From an uncultured Bacteroidales bacterium (GTDB lineage: Bacteria > Bacteroidota > Bacteroidia > Bacteroidales > UBA3663): a DNA stretch of 39,109 nt. The number at the start of each line of letters is the position of its first letter. Position 1 is the stretch's first letter. The DNA is taken from contig CACZAY010000016.1 of assembly GCA_902779265.1 (NCBI GenBank), positions 1-39,109 on the forward strand, read 5' to 3'. Below are positions 25,861-35,029 of the stretch, piece after piece. Below the pieces are notes generated by a model. It ran no database searches. It worked only from the letters and a program-made list of their open reading frames with translations, and was not told the origin of the DNA. The translations under genes were made by a program, and so were the position numbers.

Positions 25861-27108
25861 ATGATAAAAATCCAATCTATGCAGAAGACTGAAAAAAAGA
25901 GGAACCAGCAGGCGCGCCAACTCATTCTGTGGGTGGGCGCACTTGTTATCGGAGCGGCGCTGGGCTACCTCGGCATCGCGTGGCTGAACGAGGTGTTCGA
26001 CTTCGTGGCGACGGTCTATACGCGCCTGTTCCAGTTCGTGGCCGTGCCGACCATCGCATTGGCCGTAATCACCACTCTCTCGTCACTGGGCGGACGGAAG
26101 GAGACGGGGCGGATTTTCCTGCACACCATCACCTATACGCTGCTCACGACGGTGGCTGCGGCTACGGTGGGACTCGTGCTCTATCTCGTCATCCAGCCCG
26201 GCAACCTGCCTGCCGAGGCCGTGAATGCCGCCCGCGGCGACGTGCCGGAGGGGCTGACGCAGCTGTCATTCTACGACCACATCCTGAGCGTCGTGCCGAA
26301 CAACATCATCGAGCCGTTCGCGCGCGGCAACGTGCTGAGCATCCTGATTATCGCGGCTGCGGTCGGATTGTCATTGGCCATCATGCCGAAAAACGAGAAC
26401 GTCGCGACGCTCCTGCGCGGCATCTTCGGCCTGCAGGAACTGCTGTTCACGCTTATCCGCGCGCTGATATGGGCCCTGCCGGTGGGCATCGTGGCCTTTG
26501 CCGCACAGCTCTCCGCCCAGGTCGAGGCGGGCGTGATTGTCGACTCGTTGGGCAAATACGTGACCGTGATTCTGGGCGGTAATCTTGTCCAATTCTTCAT
26601 CATCCTGCCGCTGTTCCTCCTGGTGCGCGGACTAAACCCGCTGTCGGTGTTCAAGGCGATGTCGCCCGCTGTGCTGATGGCGCTGTTCACCAAGTCATCG
26701 GCCGCAACCCTGCCCGTCACGATGCGCTCGGCCGAGGAAAGGCTGAAGGCCCGCAGCGAAGTGGCCCGTTTCGTGCTGCCCATCTGCACCACCATCAACA
26801 TGAACGGATGCGCCGCCTTCATCCTTGTCACCTCGCTCTTCGTGATGCAGAACGGAGGCACGCCGCTCGACCTCACCACGATGCTGCTGTGGCTCGTCAT
26901 CGCCGTCATTTCGGCCATCGGCAACGCGGGCGTCCCCATGGGCTGCTACTTCCTGACCCTCTCGCTGATGGCCGGCATCGGCGCCCCCATCAGCATCATG
27001 GGCATCATCCTGCCCATCTTCACCATCATCGACATGATCGAGACGGCCGAGAACGTCTGGTCGGACTCATGCGTCTGCGCCATGGTGGACAAGGATATCG
27101 CGGGATAA
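25861..27108 (+). CDS. Dicarboxylate/amino acid:cation symporter (SLC1/DAACS)
   Basis: The protein of about 415 residues has some eight membrane helices and two re-entrant loops. DAACS landmarks: TKSSAATLPVTM (hairpin loop 1, usual SSSATLP), TINMNGCAAF (helix 7, usual NMDGTA) and AGVPMGCYFL (hairpin loop 2). The Asp of NMDGT, part of a sodium site, is Asn here, and the Thr is Cys, so transport coupling may differ from glutamate carriers. The start may be ATG 25861 or 25879; an upstream TTG lies inside a repeat. It follows the binding-protein gene by 75 bases and may share its transcript. Substrate unknown; anions or amino acids are usual. Confidence 0.87.
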   Translation: MIKIQSMQKTEKKRNQQARQLILWVGALVIGAALGYLGIAWLNEVFDFVATVYTRLFQFVAVPTIALAVITTLSSLGGRKETGRIFLHTITYTLLTTVAAATVGLVLYLVIQPGNLPAEAVNAARGDVPEGLTQLSFYDHILSVVPNNIIEPFARGNVLSILIIAAAVGLSLAIMPKNENVATLLRGIFGLQELLFTLIRALIWALPVGIVAFAAQLSAQVEAGVIVDSLGKYVTVILGGNLVQFFIILPLFLLVRGLNPLSVFKAMSPAVLMALFTKSSAATLPVTMRSAEERLKARSEVARFVLPICTTINMNGCAAFILVTSLFVMQNGGTPLDLTTMLLWLVIAVISAIGNAGVPMGCYFLTLSLMAGIGAPISIMGIILPIFTIIDMIETAENVWSDSCVCAMVDKDIAG

Positions 27109-27112
27109 GGGC

Positions 27113-27122
27113 ATTGGCCAAT
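27113..27122. repeat. ATTGGCCAAT palindrome 7
   Basis: It lies five bases after the symporter stop. Its context, GGGATAAGGGC before and GACACAAT after, repeats that of palindromes 1 and 2. Confidence 0.85.
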
Positions 27123-27148
27123 GACACAATCCTCGCCTACATAATGAA

Positions 27149-27185
27149 AAAAGGAATTTGCAACCGGTGCAAATTCCTTTTAATT
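27149..27185 (+). terminator. Terminator after the symporter
   Basis: AAAGGAATTTGCA pairs with TGCAAATTCCTTT around a five-base loop, followed by TTAATT. It is A-flanked on the other side and so could work both ways. Confidence 0.85.
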
Positions 27186-27279
27186 GTTTAAATGGGCTAA
27201 TAATAACTTTTTGCATCTCGAACCCAAGAACTTCCGGCAAAAAATCCGTCCTTTCGTTCGTCAAGTGAAAAAAAATCCT

Positions 27280-27287
27280 TATCTTTG
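27280..27287 (+). promoter_or_regulatory. -7 element of the mod leader
   Basis: TATCTTTG, 344 bases before the mod ATG, which implies an unusually long leader. Confidence 0.65.
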
Positions 27288-27294
27288 CGACTCG

Positions 27295-27631
27295 TAACAT
27301 ATCGGCTACCACATTTTCATGATGGCCGATGAATATCAACCAAACTCTTAAACCAACATCATCCAAAAGAAAAATTAACCTAACATATTCATTAACATAG
27401 CGTTTGCTACTATATTCGAGATGCCCTAAAAATTTGCCGATTCTTAAAGCATCCCCATTGAATAAGTTCAGCGAACGTCTGCGCTTTGCGTGGACGGAAC
27501 TTATTGGGATGCGGGTTACGGCAAATTTCCTTGGGCTCATAAGTGAAGTTCGCGCTTCTTTTGTACCCTGACGGAAATTTGCCACCCGCATTTTCGAAAG
27601 TTGCATTCGCCCCCAAACACAGCGCAACACA
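27295..27631 (+). ncRNA. Long structured leader or ncRNA before type III mod
   Basis: The 523-base gap 27109-27631 has no credible gene but much base pairing. Hairpin 1: AATAAGTTC (27461-27469) with GAACTTATT (27497-27505), continued by CGTCTGCGC/GCGTGGACG (27476-27496, two G-T pairs, TTT loop). Hairpin 2: ATGCGGGT and GGCAAATTTCC (27509-27530) with GGAAATTTGCC and ACCCGCAT (27573-27591), 19 bp with a TAC bulge. AAATTTGCC at 27430-27438 could compete for the same GGCAAATTT. Smaller stems: ATCGGC/GCCGAT (27301-27330) and GATGC/GCATC (27420-27453). Function unknown. Confidence 0.55.
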
Positions 27632-29536
27632 ATGGTAAAGGACATCAAGGCACAAAATGCCTCGACGAAACCTAACGATATGGTTTTGGCGAGGCTGCAT
27701 CGTGACTTTCCCCAATGTTTCAACAACGAGGGGAAATTCGACATCGAAAAATTCAAGGGACTTATTGCGGAAGATGTGGACGTGACGCACGAGGGCTACA
27801 ATCTCGACTTCCTCGGCAAGAACTACGCGAATCTCATAGCCTGCACCGAAACGGAGACGGTGATTCAACCCGACGCCGCACACAACGCTCTGCCCGAAAA
27901 CTGCGACAGCCAAAACGTCTATATCAGTGGCGACAACCTCGATGCGCTCAAGCATCTGCTGAAATCGTACGCTGGCCAAATCAAGTGCATCTACATAGAC
28001 CCGCCTTACAACACGGGCAGCGACGGTTTCGTCTATGCCGACAAGTTCAGCTTTACGGCCAATGACCTGCAAGTCAAGTTGGGTGTGAGCGAGGAGAAAG
28101 CCGCACGCATCCTTGACCTTACCAAACGCGGCTCTGCGTCACATTCCGCATGGCTCATGTTCATGGCTCCTCGCCTGATGCTTGCGCGCGACCTTTTGAC
28201 CGAGGATGGCGTTATCTTCATCAGCATCGACGACAATGAGCAGGCAAATCTCAAATTGTTGTGCGACAGCGTGTTTGGAGAAGAAAATTATGTAGCGACT
28301 TTCCCATGGCGCAAGCGAACAGCAAAGTCTGACGTACCCTTTGGCGTTTCGCAGGATTATGAATGGATAGTTTGTTATGCCAAAACCGATTTATCTAAGG
28401 CTAAAATTGATGGTAAGGAAAGGAAATACTTTGAAACAAAAGACTTTCCTAATAGACCTTGGCGTATTCATGATCTAACGAAACAAACATCTGCAAGCGA
28501 ACGTCCCAATAGTTTTTTTACTATTGTAAATCCAAAAAATGGGAATGAGTATCCTGCAAATCCCAATGCCACATGGCGAATTACCAAAGACACATTCAAA
28601 GACTATTATGAATCAAACCGTATAATTTTCCCTGGCGATTATGATTTTCTTAACATTACAAAGCCCGTATTGCGCTATTGGAAAGAAGATGACGAACAAA
28701 AGGCAGGTGACAACTTTGGCAAAGTAGCAGTTAGTACAAATCTGCCGAATAGTGTCGGCATGTCGCAAGATGGAACAAAAGACATTGACGCACTGTTTTC
28801 TGCCAAAGTATTCAGTTTTCCCAAACCTGTTAACCTATTGAAATATTTGGTTTCTACAATCACAGAGAAAAACGACCTCTTTCTCGACTTCTTCTCTGGT
28901 TCTGCAACATCTGCCCACGCTGTCATGAAACTGAATGCCGAGGACGGCGGCAATCGCAAGTTCATAATGGTGCAATTGCCGGAGCAAACACCCAAAGACA
29001 GCGAGGCACGCAAGGCTGGATATGAGACTATCGACCAAATCGGTCAGGAGCGCATCCGCCGCGCGGCCGCGAAAATCCGTCATGAGCATCCCGACTTCAA
29101 GGGAGACCTCGGCTTCAAGCACTACACCTTGCAAGATGTACCGCAAAACACATTGGACAAGATAGAAAAATTCGACCCCAATGACGTTTTCACGGACAAC
29201 GACATTCTGCAGCAATTCGGACGCGAGACGGTGCTTGCCACATGGCTGGTGCGCGATGGCTACGGGTTCGACGGGAAAGCCACAGAATTGAATTTGGCAG
29301 GCTACACAGCCTATCTTTGCGGCAGTCACATCTACTTCGTCAACGAGGGCTTCGACGAAAACGCCATGATTGCGCTCATTGGCCGCTATCACAGCGATGC
29401 GTCATTCAATCCGCAGGACATCGTGCTGTTCGGCTACAGTTTTGGCCTTCCACAGACTGAGGATCTCAAACGAAACCTGAAGACGCTGGAAGACAGCGCG
29501 AAGAACCTGAAAATAAACTTTGAAATCCGATACTGA
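27632..29536 (+). CDS. mod: Type III restriction-modification methyltransferase (Mod)
   Basis: The 634-aa enzyme transfers a methyl group from AdoMet to N6 of adenine in an asymmetric site and guides the Res subunit. It is a beta-class methyltransferase: catalytic motif IV DPPYNTG (from D123) precedes the AdoMet motif DFFSGSATSAHAV (from D419). The segment between, about residues 210-410 (28260-28870), is the target-recognition domain and is visibly more AT-rich than the flanks, as expected for exchangeable recognition modules. No simple-sequence repeat is seen in the gene, so there is no sign of phase variation. The TGA overlaps the res ATG (TGATG). The recognition site cannot be predicted. 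Confidence 0.93.
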   Translation: MVKDIKAQNASTKPNDMVLARLHRDFPQCFNNEGKFDIEKFKGLIAEDVDVTHEGYNLDFLGKNYANLIACTETETVIQPDAAHNALPENCDSQNVYISGDNLDALKHLLKSYAGQIKCIYIDPPYNTGSDGFVYADKFSFTANDLQVKLGVSEEKAARILDLTKRGSASHSAWLMFMAPRLMLARDLLTEDGVIFISIDDNEQANLKLLCDSVFGEENYVATFPWRKRTAKSDVPFGVSQDYEWIVCYAKTDLSKAKIDGKERKYFETKDFPNRPWRIHDLTKQTSASERPNSFFTIVNPKNGNEYPANPNATWRITKDTFKDYYESNRIIFPGDYDFLNITKPVLRYWKEDDEQKAGDNFGKVAVSTNLPNSVGMSQDGTKDIDALFSAKVFSFPKPVNLLKYLVSTITEKNDLFLDFFSGSATSAHAVMKLNAEDGGNRKFIMVQLPEQTPKDSEARKAGYETIDQIGQERIRRAAAKIRHEHPDFKGDLGFKHYTLQDVPQNTLDKIEKFDPNDVFTDNDILQQFGRETVLATWLVRDGYGFDGKATELNLAGYTAYLCGSHIYFVNEGFDENAMIALIGRYHSDASFNPQDIVLFGYSFGLPQTEDLKRNLKTLEDSAKNLKINFEIRY

Positions 29537-32508
29537 TGGAAATAAAATATCAAAGCGGGCTGCCACACCAGCAGCGGGCTGTCGATGCCATCGTCCAGGT
29601 GCTGAATGGCGTGCGGATTGACTCGCCCAAGGAGCTGTACGAAAACCCGAAATTGGACCTGAGCGACAACAGGATTATTCAAAATATCCGCGAAGTGCAG
29701 GCTACCAGCGAAAACAACGTGCCGGCCGAGTGGCGCAAGGCAAGTCCATCGGCCGAAACCCTTACGCTCGACATCAAGATGGAGACGGGCACGGGCAAGA
29801 CATACGTCTATGTCCACACCATCTACGAACTGCACAAGCGATTCGGCATCAATAAGTTCATCATAGCAGTGCCGTCGTTGGCCATCAAGGAGGGCGCGAA
29901 GTCGTTCATCATCGACAACGACGTGCGCCGACATTTTGGCAATGCCTGCGGCTATGATGCGGAAATCCACCTGAGCGTACTGCAGACATTGGCCAAAAAG
30001 AAAGGCCGGGCCATCTTTCCGTCCGGTGTAAGCGATTTCGTGCGCGGCACATATCAGATACAGAACAGGATTCACGTCCTGCTGGTCAATATGGGTCTGC
30101 TCTCCGACCGCAAGGAAGGCATGTTGATGCGCTGCTACGATACTGCCGTCGCAGACTGCTTCCAGCCCTATGAGGCATTGAAAAAGACACGTCCGTTCCT
30201 CATCATCGACGAGCCGCACCGTTTTTCGCGCGACCAGAAGGCTTTTGAAATCATCAAGAAAATGATTGCACCGCAGTGCGTCATCCGATTCGGTGCGACA
30301 TTCCCGGACGCCGTGATTGGCTGCGGGAAAGGGAAGGTCGTAACAAAGGACTACGAGAACCTGCTCTACAACCTGAACGCCTGCCAAGCCTTCAACCAGA
30401 CACTGGTGAAGGGTGTGGCCAAGGAGCATTTTGAATCACCTAGCGGGAGAAACGAGAAAATCAAGGTATTGGACATCGCAGGCAAAGAAGCCGTGACGTT
30501 CAGCCACATATCGGCCAATGGCAGCCGCTCGTACACCTTGCGGAAGGGAGACTCATTGGCCATGATCAGTCCTGACATGGAGGGTGTGAACATCGACAAC
30601 ATCGGCAAGGATTCCGTAGAGTTCAGCAACGGTCAAACCAAGCACAAGGGCGAGGAATTTGACGTGACAATCTATGCGGCATCCTATCAGGAAGCTATGC
30701 TGAAACTGGCCATCGAACGGCATTTCGAGACCGAACGGAAGAACTTTAACCGCTCGCAAAGAATCAAGACATTGGCCCTGTTCTTCATCGATGACATTCA
30801 ATCGTTCCGTGGCGACGAAAACGGTGAGAAGGCATGGCTACGCGAAAGTTTCAACCGTCTGTTGAAGGAACGGATCAATTCGGAACTGAAGCAGGAAAAC
30901 TCTCCAGAATATGCCGAATATCTGCTGGCGAGTTTGCAGAATCTCAACGAATGTTCGGCCGGCTACTTCGCACAAGACAACAACGACAGCGATGAAGCAG
31001 TCGCCCAAGAGGTTGACGACATTTTGAGGAACAAGAAAAAGCTGCTCGTATTCAAGGACGAAAAGGGCAACTGGAACGTACGCCGTTTCCTGTTCTCAAA
31101 ATGGACGCTGAAAGAGGGCTGGGACAACCCGAACGTCTTCACCATTGCCAAACTGCGCTCGTCGGGCAGCGAAATCAGCAAGATTCAAGAGGTGGGACGC
31201 GGTCTGCGTCTGCCCGTGGATGAATTTGGCAACCGCATCGGCAACGAAGAGTTTATGCTCAACTACATTGTCGATTTCAAGGAGGCAGACTTTGCCGATC
31301 GTCTTGTCGCTGAAATCAATGGCGATGCGGCAACCGTCGCTAATGCACTGAAAATCACGGAAGAGCAATTGGAGAAGGCGGCAGAAAAGAGAGGCATTGA
31401 CAAAAAGAGTCTGTTTATCGAATTGTTGTCAAAAGATTATATTGACACCGATAAAAACATCATAAGCGACAACATAACTTCATTCTACAACGAATATCCG
31501 GAGTTCAAGCCTGCTGGCGGCATCTCGAAATCGAAGGTTACAGACCGTAACAAACAGCAGACGAACATGGTGAAAATCAGGGGAAAGCAATATGCAGACC
31601 TGAAAGAGCTGTGGGAGAAAATCAACCGCAAATATGTGGTCTTTTTCGACAAAGAACTCAACGAAAAGATTGAGACCGATTTCCATCTGGACAAAGAGAC
31701 ATTCACCTCTGTCTATATCACCAGCCATCGAAGCAGTATCGCCACAACAGAAAATGAAGCCCAGGTTGTGATTGACAACGGAGTTCAATACGAGGTGAAC
31801 AGCAGACCGTTGCCATACAATGTGTTCCTGAAACGTATTGCATTGGCCACATCACTGCCCATCACGCTGATCCACAAGAAAGTGTCGGAATATTTCAAAA
31901 GCAAGGAAGAAGTGATTGACCAGTACGACAACCTCATCAATGAACGTTCGATGACAAACTTCATCAATCAGTTCAACGGCTGGAAGGCCGAGAATATCAT
32001 TGGCCAACTACACTACAAATCGGCCAATTACGACACGAAAGAAACAGCCCTGACCGACGTGAACGGACGGCTGAAAGATGGAATTCCACAGGGAATGATC
32101 GGCGTAAACTGGAGTGAAGGAAGTCCATTGGCCAAATACCTGTATGAAGGAATTGCATCCGATTCGGAACTGGAAGAGCAGAACATCAGAACAGATATAG
32201 ACGATGTCGTCGTATTCGGAAAAATCCCCCGTCGAAGCATCGCAATTCCAACAGCCATCGGTAATTACAGTCCCGACTTTATGTACGTCGTCAAACGGAA
32301 AGATGGCCTGCAAGAGCTGAATGTCGTGATTGAAACCAAAGGCGTAAACAAGAAAGAAGACCTTCGTAAAGATGAAGATTTCAAAATCGGTTGTGCGGAA
32401 AAATTCTTTGAACAATTGCAGAAAGACGGATTTGATGTAAAATTCGACAAACAGACCAACAACAAAGCAATGAAAGAAATCATAGCCAATCTGATAAAGG
32501 AAGAATAA
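29536..32508 (+). CDS. res: Type III restriction endonuclease subunit (Res)
   Basis: The 990-aa subunit translocates or slides on DNA with ATP and cuts when two head-to-head sites meet. It is an SF2 helicase-like ATPase: Walker A METGTGKTYVY (82-92), DEAD-box variant DEPHRF near 225-230, and motif VI QEVGRGLRLP near 550. The C-terminal nuclease domain has SPDF near 912 and IETKG (E933, K935), the PD-(D/E)xK active site. All key motifs are present, so the enzyme looks intact. It overlaps mod by one base. A bidirectional terminator separates it from the convergent Crp/Fnr gene. Confidence 0.94.
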   Translation: MEIKYQSGLPHQQRAVDAIVQVLNGVRIDSPKELYENPKLDLSDNRIIQNIREVQATSENNVPAEWRKASPSAETLTLDIKMETGTGKTYVYVHTIYELHKRFGINKFIIAVPSLAIKEGAKSFIIDNDVRRHFGNACGYDAEIHLSVLQTLAKKKGRAIFPSGVSDFVRGTYQIQNRIHVLLVNMGLLSDRKEGMLMRCYDTAVADCFQPYEALKKTRPFLIIDEPHRFSRDQKAFEIIKKMIAPQCVIRFGATFPDAVIGCGKGKVVTKDYENLLYNLNACQAFNQTLVKGVAKEHFESPSGRNEKIKVLDIAGKEAVTFSHISANGSRSYTLRKGDSLAMISPDMEGVNIDNIGKDSVEFSNGQTKHKGEEFDVTIYAASYQEAMLKLAIERHFETERKNFNRSQRIKTLALFFIDDIQSFRGDENGEKAWLRESFNRLLKERINSELKQENSPEYAEYLLASLQNLNECSAGYFAQDNNDSDEAVAQEVDDILRNKKKLLVFKDEKGNWNVRRFLFSKWTLKEGWDNPNVFTIAKLRSSGSEISKIQEVGRGLRLPVDEFGNRIGNEEFMLNYIVDFKEADFADRLVAEINGDAATVANALKITEEQLEKAAEKRGIDKKSLFIELLSKDYIDTDKNIISDNITSFYNEYPEFKPAGGISKSKVTDRNKQQTNMVKIRGKQYADLKELWEKINRKYVVFFDKELNEKIETDFHLDKETFTSVYITSHRSSIATTENEAQVVIDNGVQYEVNSRPLPYNVFLKRIALATSLPITLIHKKVSEYFKSKEEVIDQYDNLINERSMTNFINQFNGWKAENIIGQLHYKSANYDTKETALTDVNGRLKDGIPQGMIGVNWSEGSPLAKYLYEGIASDSELEEQNIRTDIDDVVVFGKIPRRSIAIPTAIGNYSPDFMYVVKRKDGLQELNVVIETKGVNKKEDLRKDEDFKIGCAEKFFEQLQKDGFDVKFDKQTNNKAMKEIIANLIKEE

Positions 32509-32527
32509 ACTCCACGGGCAAAAAAAG

Positions 32528-32568
32528 AAGGGAACCTGCTCAAAATCTATAGGCAAGTTCCCTTTTGC
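32528..32568. terminator. Bidirectional terminator between res and Crp/Fnr
   Basis: AAGGGAACCTGC pairs with GCAAGTTCCCTT (one mismatch) around a 13-base loop. A runs on the left and T runs on the right suit both convergent genes. Confidence 0.75.
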
Positions 32569-32579
32569 TTTATAATCTC

Positions 32580-32589
32580 ATTGGCCAAT
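32580..32589. repeat. ATTGGCCAAT palindrome 8
   Basis: Intergenic between the convergent res and Crp/Fnr stops, extended to CATTGGCCAATG. Confidence 0.85.
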
Positions 32590-32597
32590 GTCCCAAA

Positions 32598-33284
32598 TCA
32601 GCCCTGCGCGTTGATATGCTTGAGTTTCGGAGCGTCGAGCACCGTGATACGCCGGCCATCGACCGAGATGATTCCCTCGTCCGAGAAGCTGGCCAGAGTG
32701 CGGATGGCGTTGCTCGTCGTCATGTTCGAGAGCGAGGCGAGGTCTTCGCGCGAGAGCGAGATGTTGAGCGTGCGGCCGTCGGATTCGGTGCCGTATTTGT
32801 CGATCAGGAAGACGAGGCTGCCGGCCAGTCGGCCACGGATATGCTTCTGGGTGAGCTCGAGCGTACGCAGGTCGGACTTGCCGAGGTCAATGGCCAGATT
32901 CCGCAGGAAGTACATGGCCAATTCGGGGTTCACGAGACAGAAACGCTCAATCAACGTCATCGGGATGCAGGCGACCTGCGCATTCTCGATGGCGATGGCC
33001 TCGGTCGTGTGTTCCTGGCTGGCAAAGAAGCTGCGGTAGCCGAAGATATCTCCGGGCTGGAACATGCGTACAATCTGGTTACGGCCACCCACACCGAGCT
33101 TTTCGAGCTTGGCGTGTCCGCGTATCATGCAATAGAGATAGACTGACTCCTCTTCGTCATGATAGATGTAGTCACCCTTATCACAATTCAATCCTATGGC
33201 ATTGTCGTACAATGCCTTCTGCTGTGGCTCTGTCAGGAAATCCCAGATATCCCGCAATCCATTGGCCAAATCCGATTCTGTCAT
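32598..33284 (-). CDS. Crp/Fnr-family transcription regulator
   Basis: The 228-aa regulator has a cyclic-nucleotide-binding-like domain (CDKGDYIYHDEEESVYLYCMIRGHAKLEKL, then QIVRMFQPGDIFGYRSFF, about 35-95), a long dimer helix and a winged helix-turn-helix (SREDLASLSNMTTSNAIRTLASFSDEGIISVDGRRI, about 180-215). The four N-terminal cysteines of an Fnr iron-sulfur sensor are absent. The start is ATG 33284; the longer frame opens at GTG 33311. It follows the DUF3078-like gene closely and probably shares its transcript. It is the only regulator gene in block 2 and so a candidate, untested, for binding the shared dyad operator. Confidence 0.88.
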   Translation of the reverse strand: MTESDLANGLRDIWDFLTEPQQKALYDNAIGLNCDKGDYIYHDEEESVYLYCMIRGHAKLEKLGVGGRNQIVRMFQPGDIFGYRSFFASQEHTTEAIAIENAQVACIPMTLIERFCLVNPELAMYFLRNLAIDLGKSDLRTLELTQKHIRGRLAGSLVFLIDKYGTESDGRTLNISLSREDLASLSNMTTSNAIRTLASFSDEGIISVDGRRITVLDAPKLKHINAQG

Positions 33285-33316
33285 TTTATTTAATAGTTTT
33301 ATAGGTTCCACACTGA

Positions 33317-34915
33317 TTACCAGACGAATGCAAGACCGAATGTCAGGTTCTCCTTCATCTGCAACTTGTCATCTTTCGCATCGTCGAAACGAGGATAGAG
33401 ATAGACCTTGGCCGAGCTGTATCGACCCAGTTTTATGTCGAACGTATTCTCGAACTCGAACACGAAGTTGTGATAGCTCGTGAAGAGATAGGCTCGCGAC
33501 GTCCAGGCTACCGACTCGTTGATCTTCCACTCGAATTTGTTCGTGATCGATGCACCGACCTGGTTCAACGACCTGTGCCCTTCGCTGATGCCGTAGGATG
33601 TCACCGCAACGCGGTCATCGCCCACATATTTCAGGTTGTATGACAGCGGGGCCAACATCAACGAATAGGTGAAGTTCTTGTTCTTCGTCAACTTCAAGTC
33701 CATACCCACGGCGGTGTTGAAGACGAGCGGCGCGAAGAAGCTGTTTTCAACCCTCTTGCTATTGGCCTTATAGAGCTCGAAAATCGGCGTTGTGATATAG
33801 GCCGATGTGCTGTAGTACCAATTCTTCCAGGCCTTGTAGCCGTAGCTCAGATCAACGCGGAACTGGTTGTCGTTGTTCACGCGCATGGGGTGAATCGTAT
33901 CGACCTTCGTATAGTAGCCCGACAGACGGAGTTCGAGCGCGATGTCGAGCGTCGTCTTCTTCTGCTCGTCGTAGCGGCTGAACGTCAGCTTCTCGTAGGT
34001 CGAGAGCGTCATGTTGTTGTCACCGCCGTTGTACCAGTTGTCGCTCAGCGCCGTCTGTGAAATCTGCACGTTGGTCGTGCCGCGACGATGCCACTTGTCG
34101 GCATGGAAGGTGACCTGCTCCATGTTCAGGCTGGCCGTTTCCAGTTCGAGGCCGAGGCCGGTGTCAATCTGTTCATCGGCCGAAAGTTCCTGACGTTCGA
34201 TGCGGACGCGCTCGGTCGGCAGGTCGCTGTGTTCGGGGCGGACGCGCGCGACGGCGCTCAGGTTCTGCATCTCGTAGCGGTAGATGGCCCCTTCCCGCAC
34301 AGCGCCATAGGCCAACTGCTTTTCGTAGGGGTTTGTGGCCAATGGCGCATCGGCCATCAACATTCCCGCCTGTTCCGATTCGTGCTGTGCCATCTGCGCC
34401 AACGTCGGCTTCTGCACGCGGGGAACATCGGCCCCAATCACGAGCGGCAGACGCAGATCGTTCTGGGCATACGTCAGCGAGGCATCCAGCGGCAGACTAT
34501 CCACCAGCAGACGAATCGCGCTGGGCTGCAACGTGTCGGCATTGCGCATTGCCTCGGCCGATGGTTCAGTGAACGGATACAACCGCCTCCACGCCGCCAT
34601 CAGAGCGGGATTTTCGGGCAATGGCTCCTCCTCCACCTCGACCGATGTTGTATCGGCCAATTCCTCTTCTAAAATCGAAATATCATCAATGAACAAGGTG
34701 TCACCGGATGGGATTAAAGAATCGGACAAGGTTACAACATTCGACACTGCCGTATCGCGCGCCGTCTGGACTGCCAGACTGTCTTTTATGGCCAATGAAT
34801 CGGCCGCCGAGGTCGAGGTCTTCAGGCTGTCACCCTGCACAGCAGCCACTTCCTGAGCCCCTAAAGAGCCCAAAAAGCAACTCCACAGCAGAAAAATCAA
34901 CAACCTTAACTTCAT
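33317..34915 (-). CDS. DUF3078-like outer-membrane protein
   Basis: The 532-aa protein starts at ATG 34915 with signal peptide MKLRLLIFLLW ... LGAQ. Residues 25-250 are a low-complexity, acidic, Ser/Thr/Glu-rich region with scattered PLP and ADTL segments, unlikely to be structured. From about 255 a beta-barrel follows: TALSDNWYNGGDNNMTLSTYEKLTF near 285 is the DUF3078 hallmark (W-x-x-GG-x-N), then alternating strands to the terminal LTFGLAFVW ending in aromatic residues. Function of the family is unknown. The long N-terminal extension is longer than in most members. It lies between lysA and the Crp/Fnr gene on the minus strand. Confidence 0.72.
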   Translation of the reverse strand: MKLRLLIFLLWSCFLGSLGAQEVAAVQGDSLKTSTSAADSLAIKDSLAVQTARDTAVSNVVTLSDSLIPSGDTLFIDDISILEEELADTTSVEVEEEPLPENPALMAAWRRLYPFTEPSAEAMRNADTLQPSAIRLLVDSLPLDASLTYAQNDLRLPLVIGADVPRVQKPTLAQMAQHESEQAGMLMADAPLATNPYEKQLAYGAVREGAIYRYEMQNLSAVARVRPEHSDLPTERVRIERQELSADEQIDTGLGLELETASLNMEQVTFHADKWHRRGTTNVQISQTALSDNWYNGGDNNMTLSTYEKLTFSRYDEQKKTTLDIALELRLSGYYTKVDTIHPMRVNNDNQFRVDLSYGYKAWKNWYYSTSAYITTPIFELYKANSKRVENSFFAPLVFNTAVGMDLKLTKNKNFTYSLMLAPLSYNLKYVGDDRVAVTSYGISEGHRSLNQVGASITNKFEWKINESVAWTSRAYLFTSYHNFVFEFENTFDIKLGRYSSAKVYLYPRFDDAKDDKLQMKENLTFGLAFVW

Positions 34916-34963
34916 ACACCTCAAACCTCTTTTTACGATGTTTTTTCTTCGTTTCGGATTGGC

Positions 34964-34973
34964 ATTGGCCAAT
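34964..34973. repeat. ATTGGCCAAT palindrome 9
   Basis: Intergenic in the 114-base gap between lysA and the DUF3078-like gene; nothing else is evident there. Confidence 0.85.
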
Positions 34974-35029
34974 GCCATAATCGCGCAACAAGCGACACAA
35001 TGCGAAGCATTCCGCTCCGCTGCATGGAT

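Noticed and set aside
27067..28072. Two minus-strand open frames over the mod leader
   Set aside because: They overlap the mod start and the paired RNA region and show no domain. They are better explained as open frame by chance over a constrained noncoding element.
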